Below, one piece after another: positions 45,241-57,270 of a DNA stretch of 64,000 nt. A program made the translations under genes and the position numbers. The notes below the pieces were generated by a model. It saw only the letters and a list, made by a program, of their open reading frames with translations, did no database searches and was not told where the DNA came from. Position 1 is the first letter of the stretch, and every line of letters begins with the position of its first letter. This DNA comes from Panaeolus papilionaceus (Eukaryota > Basidiomycota > Agaricomycetes > Agaricales), in contig JADNRZ010000017.1 of the NCBI GenBank assembly GCA_015501605.1, forward strand, positions 1,054,001-1,118,000, written 5' to 3'.

Positions 45241-47698
45241 ATGTCGCTTGGACAGACAAGTATCATGGTCAATCCTGGCGTCTTCCAAGGCTGTAGAAAA
45301 GAGTTCTTGGTGTCTCAGAAACCCAATTACGAAGCTGCTGTCCATAGTGGTCACTCGAAGGACGCCATCACAATCATTCAGCGAAAGTATCATAAGAGAT
45401 TTCCAATAACTCTACCCCACGATGAGGAGCCCTTGCAGGAGCACTGGGATTCTGTAGACGATGATGCACCAGACGAAGAGGTACAAGAACCAGACCAATC
45501 GGTTCTCACTGAGGAAGACTACAAGCTAGTGTTGGAGGGCCATGCAGATCTCGCAAGACTGACTTTGTATTGAAATGCAGTGTGTTTGCTATTCTGTTTG
45601 GTTGTGTTGTGACCATTACTGATTTCCCAATCCAGCAAATCAAATGTTGGTTTGCTTACCAGTACCTCAAGGACCATGACCTCAATCCAATCGACTCCGG
45701 GGCGGAAAATCCTTACCTTGCTCTTCTTTCCAAACTCTCTGGTGTCTCCGTGTCTGCACCACCCACTATCACCAGCAAGAGTGTCTGGAGGAAGACCGCA
45801 CAGGCCGAAATTGAAGCAGAAGTGACTGCTCGAGCTCAGGTGACCAAGGCGAAACGCAAAACAGGATTAGCTGGCATTAGGTCGACCATTGCCAAGGAGT
45901 TCTGGAAGAAACTCCCTCAAGCCGAAAGGAATGAATGGGATAGGATTGCCAAAGAAGAACACGATGCGGCCGTGAAAGCATGGGAGGAAAAGGTCAAGAA
46001 TGGTCCCTCCACTGATCCTAAGGACTGACAGAGGTTTGTGTCCTGCTACCTTTCATTCTCCAGATATCTAACATAATTTTTAGATGCATTGAATCTTTAA
46101 TTCATTTTGTTCAACCTATATTGGATGGTATCTGTGAGCTAACAGGTTGGAAAGCATCCCTTATTGCCAGAGGACCTGAGCCAGTGAAGGGAGGAAAGTA
46201 GAGCATCGTCAGGTAATTGAATTGTAATATATGTTTTCATATCTTTTATTCATCATTTCTTTATCTTAAGCATTCATTCTGGTACTACCAATGGTCTCAT
46301 CAAGATGAACTTTGGCCATGCAGAGCACGTTCGTTATGCAAAGCTTGTCACACCGATATATGCAGGTTTCTTGAAGCAATGCTATTGTGAGTTTCTTTTT
46401 CTGTCATGGTTTCTCATATTAACACCCTCTGTCTCCAGCAATTGAGGAGTGCAAGAGCCGTGCATTGCCTGAAGAAGAGGGCTTTGTGGGTCTAGAAGGC
46501 AATGCCAGCGAAACACCTGACGTGAACATTGACGACATTGGTTTCCCTGAAGGTAGTCCAGCCCCTCAGCAACCTCAAGACAGCAGCAGTCGCATTGCAG
46601 CTGCCTCCAACGGCGCCTCAGCTCTGCAACTCCAACGTACAGATTCAATTTTTACAGAACCTTGTCCAACCCCCCCCTGGCTCTCCTCTGTTCTCCCCCC
46701 CTGGCTCTCCTGCTGCCTTGCATCCGCCCACTTCTCCTGCCAGATCACTGTCTCCACCTGCGTTTGCCCATGCACCTCATTCACCAGCTCCCTCTCCCCC
46801 CCTCTCCCCTCCTCCATCGCCACCACTTTTCCTATCCCCATCACCACCTGGCTCTCCTATCCCTTCTGCCCCTACGTCACCTCTTCCAACATCAAATTTC
46901 GCACAAAATTCTCTTCCTCTGCAAAACCTCGCCAATCAGACCACCAATCGCCGTCCAAGTGGGAAGAGAGCTCGGTCATCTACCACCACCGAGCAACCTC
47001 TTGGTTACAACTCACCAAAGGGACTGGAGGCGCCATCAGATAATGAACCCAGGCCTAGCAAGAGACCTAGAGCTGCCCCTTCAAACCAGGTGAACACCAG
47101 TTCTTCAAAGTGTGTTCCATCAGGTTCCAGCTCTGCTGCTCCCCTTTCCCCACCGTCAGCACCCAAATGGTTTTCGGATTGGATGGATGTCTTCAAAAAG
47201 TGCTCCAGGGATGTTGGACCAAAGAAGGAGTGGTTGGGCAAGGAATGGGAGGACTTGGTCAAAGAATGGGGGCTGTTTGAGGCAGAGAATGGGTATAAGG
47301 AGCAGGGGTGTCTTTCATCAACCAACTGACCCGATATCGTCCATGCCTGGATCAAAAATGGCAGGAAAACATCATTCCGACCCAGGATTGCTAACGTTCG
47401 AGAAGTTCAACGGGAGTTTAAGGCATGGTGGACCAATCTTCAACTGGCATGGCGAAAACCCGATGGAGTGGTTGTCAGCCGACGAGTGGACAGTGACTGG
47501 TCCCCCTTGCTACAACCAGGCTTGAACAGTTTGTTCAGTGTTGTAGCGGCACTGTTTTTCATCAGCCTAGATGCAATTTCTACAGGCCGTACTTGGCTGC
47601 CTTGGTTGTATGACATTGAGGATGTGACAACGGCCATTGTTCAGCTTCGCGCTTCTGCTTCCACATCCAACAATGCCACATCGTCCCCCCTTTCATGA
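45241..47698 (+). pseudogene. HMG-box-type protein of the KDZ/TET transposon (several nonsense codons)
   Basis: Exons 45241-45579, 45636-46033, 46084-46212, 46271-46386 and 46439-47698 join in phase. Parts resemble a protein commonly found beside basidiomycete TET/JBP-KDZ elements: a conserved N-terminal block (FLVSQKPNYEAAV, IIQRKYHKRFPITLPHDEEP), IKCWFAYQYLKDHDL, an HMG-box-like helix (FWKKLPQAERNEWDRIAKEE), a middle domain (FVQPILDGICELTGWKASLI, HSGTTNGLIKMNFGHAEHVR), a long Ser/Pro-rich low-complexity part, and a C-terminal block (EFKAWWTNLQLAWRKPDG). Breaks: TGA at 45571, 46026 and 47327, TAG at 46199, and a one-base frame change near 46636. At 46026 and 47327 the family normally has Arg. 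The role is presumably DNA binding for the element; this copy is dead. Confidence 0.75.
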
Positions 47699-48097
47699 TT
47701 GCCATTTCAGTCTGCTCAGTATCTTCAGTCCATATCATTCGGATTTCCTTTATGCTCTCTCTAGATATAGATTTCAGCCTGCTCCCCTTTCTCTCTGCTA
47801 CCTCCCAACTCATTCGTCTATCCACTATTCTACCTTCTTATTCATACTAATATTTGGCAATGCAACACTTTTTCATTATTTATTTTGTTTGTGTGCTGGT
47901 CAACTTCCATTCCTGGTTTTATTATGGTTCAATTTCCATTTAATAACTGACATATATGTTATACAGGTTAGATTGAAATCCTATGGGGATGGATGATATG
48001 AAACCACATCAACCAGGAGGAGGAAGGGGAGGGGAAGGAGGTTAGGAGAGAAAATGAAGCCACAAGGAATGGTTCGGCGACAATGAAGTGGTGACAA
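47699..48097. other. 3' flank of the HMG-type gene
   Basis: AT-rich then purine-rich non-coding DNA leading into the right inverted repeat of the KDZ element. No gene seen. Confidence 0.5.
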
Positions 48098-48180
48098 CAA
48101 CAACGACAAGCACAACGAGAACAGTGAGGCGAGGTGTGTTGGGGAGGAGGAGAGGAGAGGGAGAGACAGGGAGACGGTTG
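48098..48180 (-). repeat. KDZ element inverted repeat, right
   Basis: Reverse complement of 36206-36290; ends at GGAGACGGTTGA, where the LINE insertion begins. Confidence 0.7.
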
Positions 48181-50413
48181 ACTTCTCGCGAAGACGAGAT
48201 GGTGTCAATCCCCCCATCGACTTGGGGTACGCGCCCTATACGGGCGCTACGCCGTTGAAGCCCAAACCCATTTGGAGATACTTGGGCTTCTACTTCGATC
48301 GCGGGCTCACCTTCAGGGAGCACGTACGCTACTACACCACAAAAGCTCTCACCACGGTTAAGGCCATGGGGATGCTTGGCAACTCTCTCCGGGGACTTTC
48401 CCCAGTCCAACGTCGGCTTCTGTACCGCACGTGCGTTCTTCCGATCGCTACGTACGGGCATAGGCTGTGGTTCTTCAGGGGTTCCGTAACAAGGAACTTC
48501 TGAAAATGTTTAACGGGATGCAGCGTAAGGCTGCCCTATGGATTACGGGTGCGTTTAAGACCACCCCCGTAGGTGGAGCGGAGGCCCTGGTGGGCCTCCT
48601 TCCAATCCCTCTACTCCTCCGGCGTCTGACTGACCGCTCCACATGGCGTGTCGGGACACTTGCGTCCAGTCACCCCCTTCGGGGGTTCCTTTGCCCACAT
48701 GTCCGAGTCCGAAAGGGCAAAGACCTCTGGGGCCGTTATGGAGATCATCTCTCGTCTCCCCCAACTAACTGAACCCATCGAGCTTCTGCCCGATGAGTCC
48801 AGACCTGGCAACCGACTCACTGAACGCTTCCCTCACCAGGTTGACGTCAATGAGACACTCCCGCCCCCGCCCACTCCCCCGCCTGACGGCGGGGAGTGGC
48901 CGTCGAGGGCGGATCAGCTGGTCCAGCTTATGGCTGAGGCTGCTGATACACCCGGTTCGTTCGTGGCAGCTGGCGATGCGTCAGTTCCACGGTACGAGCA
49001 CTTCCAGACTGCAGTAAGTGCACTTGTGTATGCTGTGGACCCCGTGGAAGGACTCGAGCCATCGGTCAACGACCCATGGCGCACCGCCGCCCGGCGGGAC
49101 GCTCTACTTCCGTTTCGGCGGAACTTGCTGCTATACGGCTCGCCTTGTGCAAGGCTATCACCTTCCCAAGATGCGAGCGCGTGTATGTATTCTCGATTGC
49201 ATGCCTGCTATCAGGCTGGCAACCGATTGCACGGAGCATGGTGGCCAGGAACACAGCCTGGCCATCGTGCGCGCTCTTGCCGCTTGGCTGCCTGCGGCAG
49301 CCAACCGGCGCGTACTATTTGTACACGTCCCCTCCCAGCTTCGCTGGGGTCCACAGGGGACCGCTCATGAGATGGTCACATCTCTACCCGGTGTTCGTGT
49401 GGGGCACGCCCCTCACGACGCTAGACTGGCTCCGCGATTTTGCAGATCGTGAGGCACTACAACTCTGGGAAGCAAAGTTCTCAGACGTCTCATACAGAGG
49501 CAGGCACTTCATGCCCCTCCACGACAAGCACGACCGTCTCCTCAAGCCCACCACGAAGAAGGGTGGGTCTTGGTTATCCGCGTTCGAGGCCGGACCACCG
49601 TCCTTGACCGCACGCGCAGTTCGTTGTATTACGGGCCACGCTCCCATTGGTGAATACTATCACCGTATGCAATTCAACCTTCCCGCTCCTCGGTGCGCCT
49701 GCGGGCGCTTCGGGACGCGCTCTCATATCTTGTGCTCCTGTCGGAAGTACAAGCACTATCGCGGGCACCCATGGGATACATGGGAGCTCTATAAATATTT
49801 GAACGCGAACCCGCTCGCGTTCTCCTTTGCCGCGATACGCCCTTCCCACCCTCGGGAGGAGGAGGGCGTCGGATAAAGACCTGAAGTGGGGTGGTTGTTG
49901 GGGCCCGAACATTCAGGTGGCCGAGACGATGGCCCGTCCCCCAAGCGGTCCTTAATTGGATGCCAGCGACGGGGCCCTTGCGTGCTGGAAGCTTCGGCGC
50001 TACAACCAGTGGTCGGGGAGCGTACTTCGGTGCGTATGCGGGTGGAGTTTAGCCCCTGGTGCCCGTCCATGGGCAACCAAGGGCTTGCGTAGTAGGCGCC
50101 CCTTCGGGGCACCACCACTTCTGTTCGACGACCGAGTCGAGGGCGTTAACCTGACGACGCTTGGTCATCACTTTGGACTGCCGCCTTCTGCGGAGGGAGA
50201 GGCTTATTTGCCGCGCAATCGGCCTTGATATCTTGCCCCACGTACTTTGCTCGCGCTTCGCGCTCGCAGTAGTTTAGTCTGCCGTGGTATATACCCAACT
50301 TAATTGGGGAGTGGTCATTCTGGTAGTTAGCTACTCGTTTGTATTTACTGTGATCCGACCGGACTGCCAGCGCGCACCGGTATATAAATTGTTGAACCAA
50401 AAAAAAAAAAAAA
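48181..50413 (+). mobile_element. LINE copy A, 5'-truncated, plus strand
   Basis: Begins within the RT region of ORF2 at CTTCTCGCGAAGACGAG and ends in a 15-base poly(A) after TATAAATTGTTGAACC. It carries the RT C terminus, an RNase H-like region (VAAGDASVPRYEHFQ, VYVFS) and the C-terminal Cys/His motif (CACGRFGTRSHILCSC) in several frames, so it is not functional. ORF2 ends at about 49876 and the 3' UTR is about 520 bases. It cuts the right end of the KDZ element. Confidence 0.9.
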
Positions 50414-50681
50414 CTGCTCAATATCTTCTCCTGCTCTTGTTGTTGTTGTCGCGCCACATATCATTTTCATCTTCCATCAGTCCTCTGTGGTTCCGTTTGC
50501 TCAATGCATCATCCTCATCACTCACCTCACCATCTCCTCTCCCCTCGTTTCATCGTTGCTGCAGTCTCCCCACATCCCCCACATCCCTCCTGTCGTCACG
50601 CCGTCTCCGTTGCTGCGCGTCATCTCCACTCTCCATCCCCTCTGGCACCATTTTGTTGTCCCCCATCTCCTTAACACCCCC
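50414..50681. other. Spacer between two tail-to-tail LINEs
   Basis: About 270 bases of C/T-rich sequence similar in style to the KDZ terminal region (CATCTCCTTAACACCCCC here, CCTCTCCTTAACATCCCCC at 36176-36194). It may be a piece of another KDZ terminus into which LINE B inserted. It begins ACTGCTCAATATC, whose reverse complement follows the 5' end of LINE B at 57272-57284. Confidence 0.45.
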
Positions 50682-51239
50682 TTTTTTCTTTTTTTTTTTT
50701 TTTTTTTTTTTTTTGGTTCAACAATTTATATACCGGTGCGCGGCTGGCAGTCCGGTCGGATCACAGTAAATACAAACGAGTAGCTAACTACCAGAATGAC
50801 CACTCCCCAATTAAGTTGGGTATATACCACGGCAGACTAAACTAAGGCGAGCGCGAAGCGCGAGCAAAGTACGTGGGGCAAGATATCAAGGCCGATTGCG
50901 CGGCAAATAAGCCTCTCCCTCCGCAGAAGGCGGCAGTCCAAAGTGATCAACCAAGCGTCGTCAGGTTAACGCCCTCGACTCGGTTGTCGAACAGAAGTGG
51001 TGGTGCCCGAAGGGGCGCCTACTACGCAAAGCCCTTGGTTGCCCATGGACGGGCACCAGGCGGCTAAACTCCAACCCGCATACGCACCGAAGTGCGCTCC
51101 CCGACCACTGGTTGTAGCGCCGAAGCTTCCAGCACGCAAGGGCCCCGTCGCTGGCATCCAATTAAGGACCGCTTGGGGGACGGGCCATCGTCTCGGCCTC
51201 CTGAATGTTCGGGCCCCAACAACCACCCCACTTCAGGTC

Positions 51240-54200
51240 TTTATCCGACGCCCTCCTCCTCCCGAGGGGGGAAGGGCGTATCGCGGCAAAGGAGAACGCG
51301 AGCGGGTTCGCGTTCAAGTATTTATAGAGCTCCCATGTATCCCATGGGTGCCCGCGATAGTGTTTGTACTTCCGACAGGAGCACAAGATATGAGAGCGCG
51401 TCCCGAAGCGCCCGCAGGCGCACCGAGGAGCGGGAAGGTTGAATTGCATACGGTGATAGTATTCACCGATGGGAGCGTGGCCCGTAATACAACGAACTGC
51501 GCGTGCGGTCAAGGACGGGGGCCGGCCTCGAACGCGGATAACCAAGACCCACCCTTCTTCGTGGTGGGCTTGAGTAGACGGTCGTGCTTGTCGTGGAGGG
51601 GCATGAAGTGCCTGCCTCTGTATGAGACGTCTGAGAACTTTGCTTCCCAGAGTTGAGTGCCTCGCGATCTGCAAAATCGCGGAGCCAGTCTAGCGTCGTG
51701 AGGGGGCGTGCCCCCACACGAACACCGGGTAGAGATGTGACCATCTCATGAGCGGTCCCCTGTGGACCCCAGCGAAGCTGGGAGGGGACGTGTACAAAAA
51801 GTACGCGCCGGTTGGCTGCCGCAGGCAGCCAGCGGCAAGAGCGCGCACGATGGCCAGGCTGTGTTCCTGACCACCATGCTCCGTGCAGTCGGTGCTAGCC
51901 TGATAGCAGGCATGCAATCCGAGAATACATACACGCGCTCGCATCTTGGGAAGGTGATAGCCTTACACAAGGCGAGCCGTATAGCAGCAAGTTCCGCCGA
52001 AACGGAAGTAGAGCGTCCCGCCGGGCGGCGGGTGCGCCATGGGTCGTTGACCGATGGCTCGAGTCCTTCCACGGGGTCCACAGCATACACAAGTGCACTT
52101 ACTGCAGCCTGGAAGTGGTCGTATCGTGGAACTGACGCATCGCCAGCTGCCACGAACGAACCGGGTGTATCAGCAGCCTCAGCCATAAGCTGGACCAGCT
52201 GATCCGCCCTCGACGGCCACTCCCCGCCGTCAGGCGGGGGAGTGGGCGGGGGCGGGAGGGTCTCATTGACGTCACCTGGTGAGGGAACGTTCAGTGAGTC
52301 GGTTGCCAGGTCTGGACTCATCAGGCAGAAGCTCGATGGGTTCAGTCAGTTGGGGGAGACGGAGATGATCTCCATAACGGCCCCAGAGGTCTTTGCCCTT
52401 TCGGACTCGGACATGCGGGCAAAGGAACCCCCGAAGGGGGTGACTGGACGCAAGCGTCCCGACGCGCCAGGTGGAGCGGTCAGTCAGACGACGAAGGAGT
52501 AGAGGATTGGAAGGAGGCCCGCCAGGGCCTCCGCTCCACCTACGGGGGTGGTCTTAAACGCACCCGTAATCCATAGGGCAGCCTTACGCTGCATCCCGTT
52601 AAACATTTTCAGGAGTTCCTTGTTACGGGACCCCTGAAGAACCACAGCCTATGCCGTACGTAGCGATCGGAAGAACGCATGTGCGGTACAGAAGCCGACG
52701 TTGGACCGGGGAAAGTCCCCGGAGAGAGTTGCCAAGCATCCCCATGGCCTTAACCGTGGTGAGTGCTTTTGTGGTGTAGTAGCGTACGTGCTCCCTGAAG
52801 GTGAGCCCGCGATCGAAGTAGAAGCCCAAGTATCTCCAAATGGGTTTGGGCTTCAACGGCGTAGCGCCCGTATAGGGCGCGTACCCCAAGTCAATGGGGG
52901 GATTGACACCATCTCGTCTTCGCGAGAAGTGGAATAGTTCAGACTTGTCGTGCTCCAGCACAAGGGCCAGAGCAGTGAACAAGGTGAAGATAATAGAGTA
53001 CGCCGCCCGAAGGGCGGCGATATTGTCGGTCAATTTCTTGGCCTGGCAAATGAGAGTGCCATCGTCGACAAACGACAGCAAGTAACAAGACAGCGCGCCG
53101 CTAGGGCGCGCGCCTCGAAGATCTTCATGATCGGAGCAATATAAAGAGCAGATAAACCGGGGACAGGGCGGAGCCCTGTCCCACACCCACATCAGCAGGC
53201 ATTGGTTCAGAGTGAAGGTGTTCCAGCTATAGCGCGTGGAACGTCCTACAAGATATGAGGCGAAAAACCTCCGGACCTTAGCAGGGAACCCTGCTTGGCC
53301 AGTATAGCCATCAGAACATCATGGTTCAGTGACGGGAAGAACTGCGCGATGTCAAATGCCACCACACTGGTTACCAGACCCTTCGCCCAGCCCGCCGGAC
53401 CATGTGGGTGAGGATGAGGCCCGCGTCCTCTGTGAGCGCTGTTTAACGCCTCCCAGTTGACACAGATGGAATATGTCCAGTTTGATGCCTTCAAACTGAA
53501 TGCGGGTCGAGATGAGTTTCTCGATGAGTTTACCAAGAGTGTTCAGGAGCACAATTGGCCTGAACGACTTCGGAGTAGAGTAGGATGCCTTCCCCGGTTT
53601 CGGAATATGACCGAGGTGGAGTCCTTGAAGTGGCTGGGCCAATAGCCTGCTGTTAGGCAGGCATTGGCCAGCTGTACGAAGAGGGTCTCGACGCCATCGG
53701 CGTCGATGACCCTCTTCAGGTACCGCCACGTGATGTGGTCGGGACCGGGTGCAGAGAGACCGGAGCACGCTACTAGGCTTCACGCAACTCCTGTCCGGAG
53801 AAACCTCCCATTCCCTCTCCTGCAGAGAGGGAAGCTCGTCCAGGACCGAGAGGTCATACTCCCGATCCGTGGCTGAATTATAGTGCCATGGAGTCCTTCC
53901 CACAGCGAGTCAACAGTATGACATGGTTGCCCACGATACTGGATGCCTCCGACGGCGGTAACTTGCGCTTCTGGACCCAATTCATTAGGTCCCAGGGGCG
54001 CTTGTTGGTTTCTGCGATTTTCTCGATTTCGGCATCGAAAAAAGCCCGCTTCGCGCTACGAGTAGCTCTCCGCAGGGCCCGCCATTCCTCCCTCCCCGGT
54101 TGGCCCGGAAGGCAGAAAGGGCGGTCGCGCATTCATCATTCCACCAAGCTTTTGATCGCTTGACGACTTTTCTTCTCCGTGGCATGGTGATCCCATGCCT

Positions 54201-55050
54201 CTTGGAAGCAAAGCGCAATAGCCGAGGCCATGCCCTCCACCCCCTCAGGAGTACGTGCAAACTCGCGTCCGACGAGGCCTTGTAGCCCCGCGCGAAGCGC
54301 GGATAAGAAAGCCTTTTCCGTGTCCGAATTAGGCTTGATGACTTGCGAGGAGGAGCCGAAGGCTCCTCCGAGCAAGGGAGAGTGCATCCCAAGGGATGTG
54401 ATCCTGACACCTGCCAGGATCTGTCGCCTTCGGCGCGTGGGACAGAGAGAACTCTGCCTGAGAAAGACAAGATCAATCACCGTAGGCGAAAGATCTGCCT
54501 GAAAGGGGATGTGGGTGGGTCCCGGTTAACCGGTTCCGCCCACAGCAACCCCGTTTCCGCCGCGATCTCCTGGATCTGGACAGCGCGGGATTATGCCCTT
54601 CACGTCTGGGTCCCAGACATGAGAGCGACAATTGAAGTCCCCCCATATATACAAGAGGGGGGAGATCATCAGATGGTTGTGGAGGAAGCGCGTAGCGCTT
54701 CCCCACTGTCGGAGTAACATTAAGGAAGTTAAAGACTTCTCGCTCCCCAAAGAGCGAGAGTAGCTGGATGTCACGGTGTTTAACAATATCCGGACGGAGT
54801 GCAGGGCGATATCGCACGAGGCTGCGGCCACGTACATTATCACACGGGGGGTTGACCGTCGGCGCTCTTCGCGTCAGCGAAGAGCAACCAGTTGGGATGG
54901 ACCGGAGGTCCTTCCACATCGTCGCCCTCCTTGTTAGAGGTGGACGGCGCTGTGCGAATCACACGCCACGGGGGCTCTTGGATGAACAAAGATCATACAC
55001 GCTTGCATGCGATCCAGTAACAAATTCATATGTTCATAATTTTTACAAAC
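51240..55050 (-). pseudogene. ORF2 of LINE B (APE-RT-RNase H), frameshifted
   Basis: Recognisable pieces in different frames: endonuclease (YMGGLQLSLSCLG region damaged; AEGDRSWQVSGSHP region), RT fingers and palm (PKPGKASYSTPKSFRPIVLL, VAFDIAQFFPSLNHDVLM, LLSFVDDGTLICQ with the catalytic DD), thumb (LGYAPYTGATPLKPKPIWRY), RNase H-like (SFVAAGDASVPRYDHFQ), and the Cys/His tail (CACGRFGTRSHILCSC). At least six frame changes make it non-functional. Confidence 0.88.
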
Positions 55051-55108
55051 ATTCTGAGAATAACACTAATGTCCTTAGATTGGTTGACTCATTTCTAAGA
55101 ACGATTGT

Positions 55109-57186
55109 GTGAGATTTTGGGTGCAGAGCCATGTCGGCTACTCACCTTAGCATACACCCTAACATACCAGTTCTCATCGAACCGGTTACGCCAGAACGGG
55201 CAGTTGCGGGCATCCGCCGCGTGGTCTCCTTTGCAGTTAACGCAGGGAACCGATGAGGACACGCCTCCCCCGACGGAGTCGGGGGACAGGTGGGTTAGAG
55301 TTGGGGTTGCCTCGCAACACCCTGCGAGTGATCGGTGCTGGTCCCTAGTGTGGGGCCCACCGCAGATTGGACACGTCTGGCCTCGAGCCCGACAGTGCTT
55401 AATGTCGTGGCCCCACCTGAAGCACTTAGGGCAACAGGGGACACCACGGTTGGCCGAAGCCGCCTGGATAGAGCAGGAGTGTCCACAAATCATTATGGAC
55501 CTCCCGATGAGCGTTTTAGCCCGGGCACCCTGCTGGGTATCCCATAGATCGAAGTAGACGGTCGCAGTAGCGGCCATCTTGGAGTTACGAATGATGCGCG
55601 GTTTAGTGCGCAGTGCGAAGGAGGACATGAGGGGCGACGCGGAGATCGCGCGCTTCACGTCCTCTTCGGTAATCTTGACGCCAGTCGTCAGGAGGAGAAC
55701 ACCGGAACGTCGACCATCTTAAGGTACGACGTCGAGGCAGGCAGGGTGACCTGCGGGGAGAGCGGACCTTGCGTCTCCGGGAAGAATTTCTTCGCGACGG
55801 ACCGGATGAGGGCAATATCCCTCTCCGATGCGACGTGAGTTGTTTCGACGGTGTACCCGTTAAACGCGGGGCCACACGAGAGAGCGCGAATAACAGCGCT
55901 GGCGCGAGCCAGAACCGTATTCACCTCTTGGTAGAGGCGCTCGATGTCTACCGGGGTAGAGATCGTGCCGTGAAAGTGATGAGGACCTGCGACGCGACGG
56001 GCCCTTGACAACATAAGACGGAGCAGAGGCATTCTTGGGTTTGCCTCTGCTCGTCGACAGCCCGGCTACCTGGGTGGGGTAGGCCTGGGGCGGGAATTGC
56101 ACACGAGCACTAGACATGCCTGGCTGAGGCGCTCTATAACCAGGAACGGTTGAGCGTTTGGCGACTGCAGCGAAGACGGCTTTGGTTTCGTCTGTCGGTT
56201 CACCTGAGGGGGAGGCCCGGAGGGCCTCCGAAAGGTCCCGGCTACGGGTACTTTCGGTTTCTTGGGAGCCGTTCCTGTCATTTCCGTATCTTCGGGTGCG
56301 ACAGGGGCGGAGGATGTCGGGACAGATCCCGCGGCCTTCCGCTTCCCGAAAGACGACGACTTTCGGGTAGTGGAGGCCGGATCTCCCACGGGTGGTCCGT
56401 GCGCAGTGCCCTGGACCTGTGGGGTAGTGTCAAGGTCAGCGGCGATGGCCTGCTGCACCTCTGCATCGTACTCCTCGTCCATCTCCATCTCGGGAGGTGG
56501 GCTAGAAGGGGGGAGCGAGCCCTCGACGAGGGGCTGCCTGATTGTGATGTCCCCTCGACCTTATCATAAGATTCGTTGAGGACATCGAATAGGGCATCCA
56601 CCAGCGCGCCTTGCTCGCCGGTGGGTTGAACTGCTGCCCAGGTGGACCTGGACACTCGCTCGACAAGCTCGAGAAGCTCGTGGGCGAAGAGGTTTGTATC
56701 CGCTTGGTTAGCGAATACGGACGGGTTGGCACCGTTCTCCATCCAGTGCCGTATCTCCCTCACACTGCGAATAGCAGCCTTCAGATCCCCACTGGCCTCC
56801 TCCTTCGTACCAGCCGCTTCGAAGGGAACCGACGAATGCCTCGAGTAAGATTGTTGGGAAGCAGCAGAACGTCTGCTCTTCCTGGCGACGGTCGTCCAGC
56901 TCCCTCCTCCTTCGCTGCGACGATCCAATTGATTTCCTCCTGGAACGGGGGTGGTGTACCGCTTCTTCGCTTCACCCTTGGGGGGAGCGGAGCGTGCTGT
57001 TGGTGTAGGGGACGAAGAACGAGCCCCGGGGGCGGAATACCCCCCAAGATCTGAAGAAGGCGCGGAGCCTCCCCCTGCTGGTGGCAACGATAGTGCCGAT
57101 GATGTGATTTGTGGGCGGAAGACAGGGCTTGTAGGCCGTTGCCCTCCTAACGAACTGGACGCACGAGGCGTCCCCTCCTTTGACAT
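55109..57186 (-). pseudogene. ORF1 of LINE B, frameshifted
   Basis: Starts MSKEGTPRASSSLGGQRPTS as in the intact copy at 59617, but changes frame near 56540, 56100, 55690 and 55310. The zinc-knuckle part (CPKCFRWGHDIKHC, CVNCKGDHAADARNC) is readable at 55560-55150. Confidence 0.88.
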
Positions 57187-57270
57187 TGAGCTCGATGTTT
57201 AGCAGTTGTAGATACGAGTTGTTGAGTGTGTGCCCAAATAGGAAGGTGGTGGTTCAGGGTCAAGAAGCGT

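Larger units (their letters stand above)
36061..48180. mobile_element. KDZ DNA transposon carrying TET/JBP-like dioxygenase and HMG-box genes
   Basis: A 12-kb block with transposase (minus), TET/JBP-like gene (plus), an unknown acidic protein gene (minus) and an HMG-box-type gene (plus). Genomic linkage of TET/JBP dioxygenases with KDZ transposases is established for basidiomycetes. Inverted terminal or subterminal repeats are visible as about 85 matching bases at 36206-36290 (plus) and 48098-48180 (reverse complement). The right end is cut by a 5'-truncated LINE at 48181, so the true right terminus is not seen. The left terminus is estimated. Transposase and HMG genes carry stops, so the element is probably inactive. 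Confidence 0.78.
50682..57270 (-). mobile_element. LINE copy B, near full length, minus strand
   Basis: About 6.6 kb from the 5' UTR (57270, shared with copy C from ACGCTTCTTGACC) to a poly(A) tail seen as poly(T) at 50682-50714. Order: 5' UTR, ORF1, spacer of about 70 bases, ORF2 (APE endonuclease, RT, RNase H, C-terminal Cys/His motif), 3' UTR. Non-LTR elements with CCHC ORF1 and APE-RT-RNase H ORF2 belong to the I/Tad-like group; clade assignment is from memory. Confidence 0.92.
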
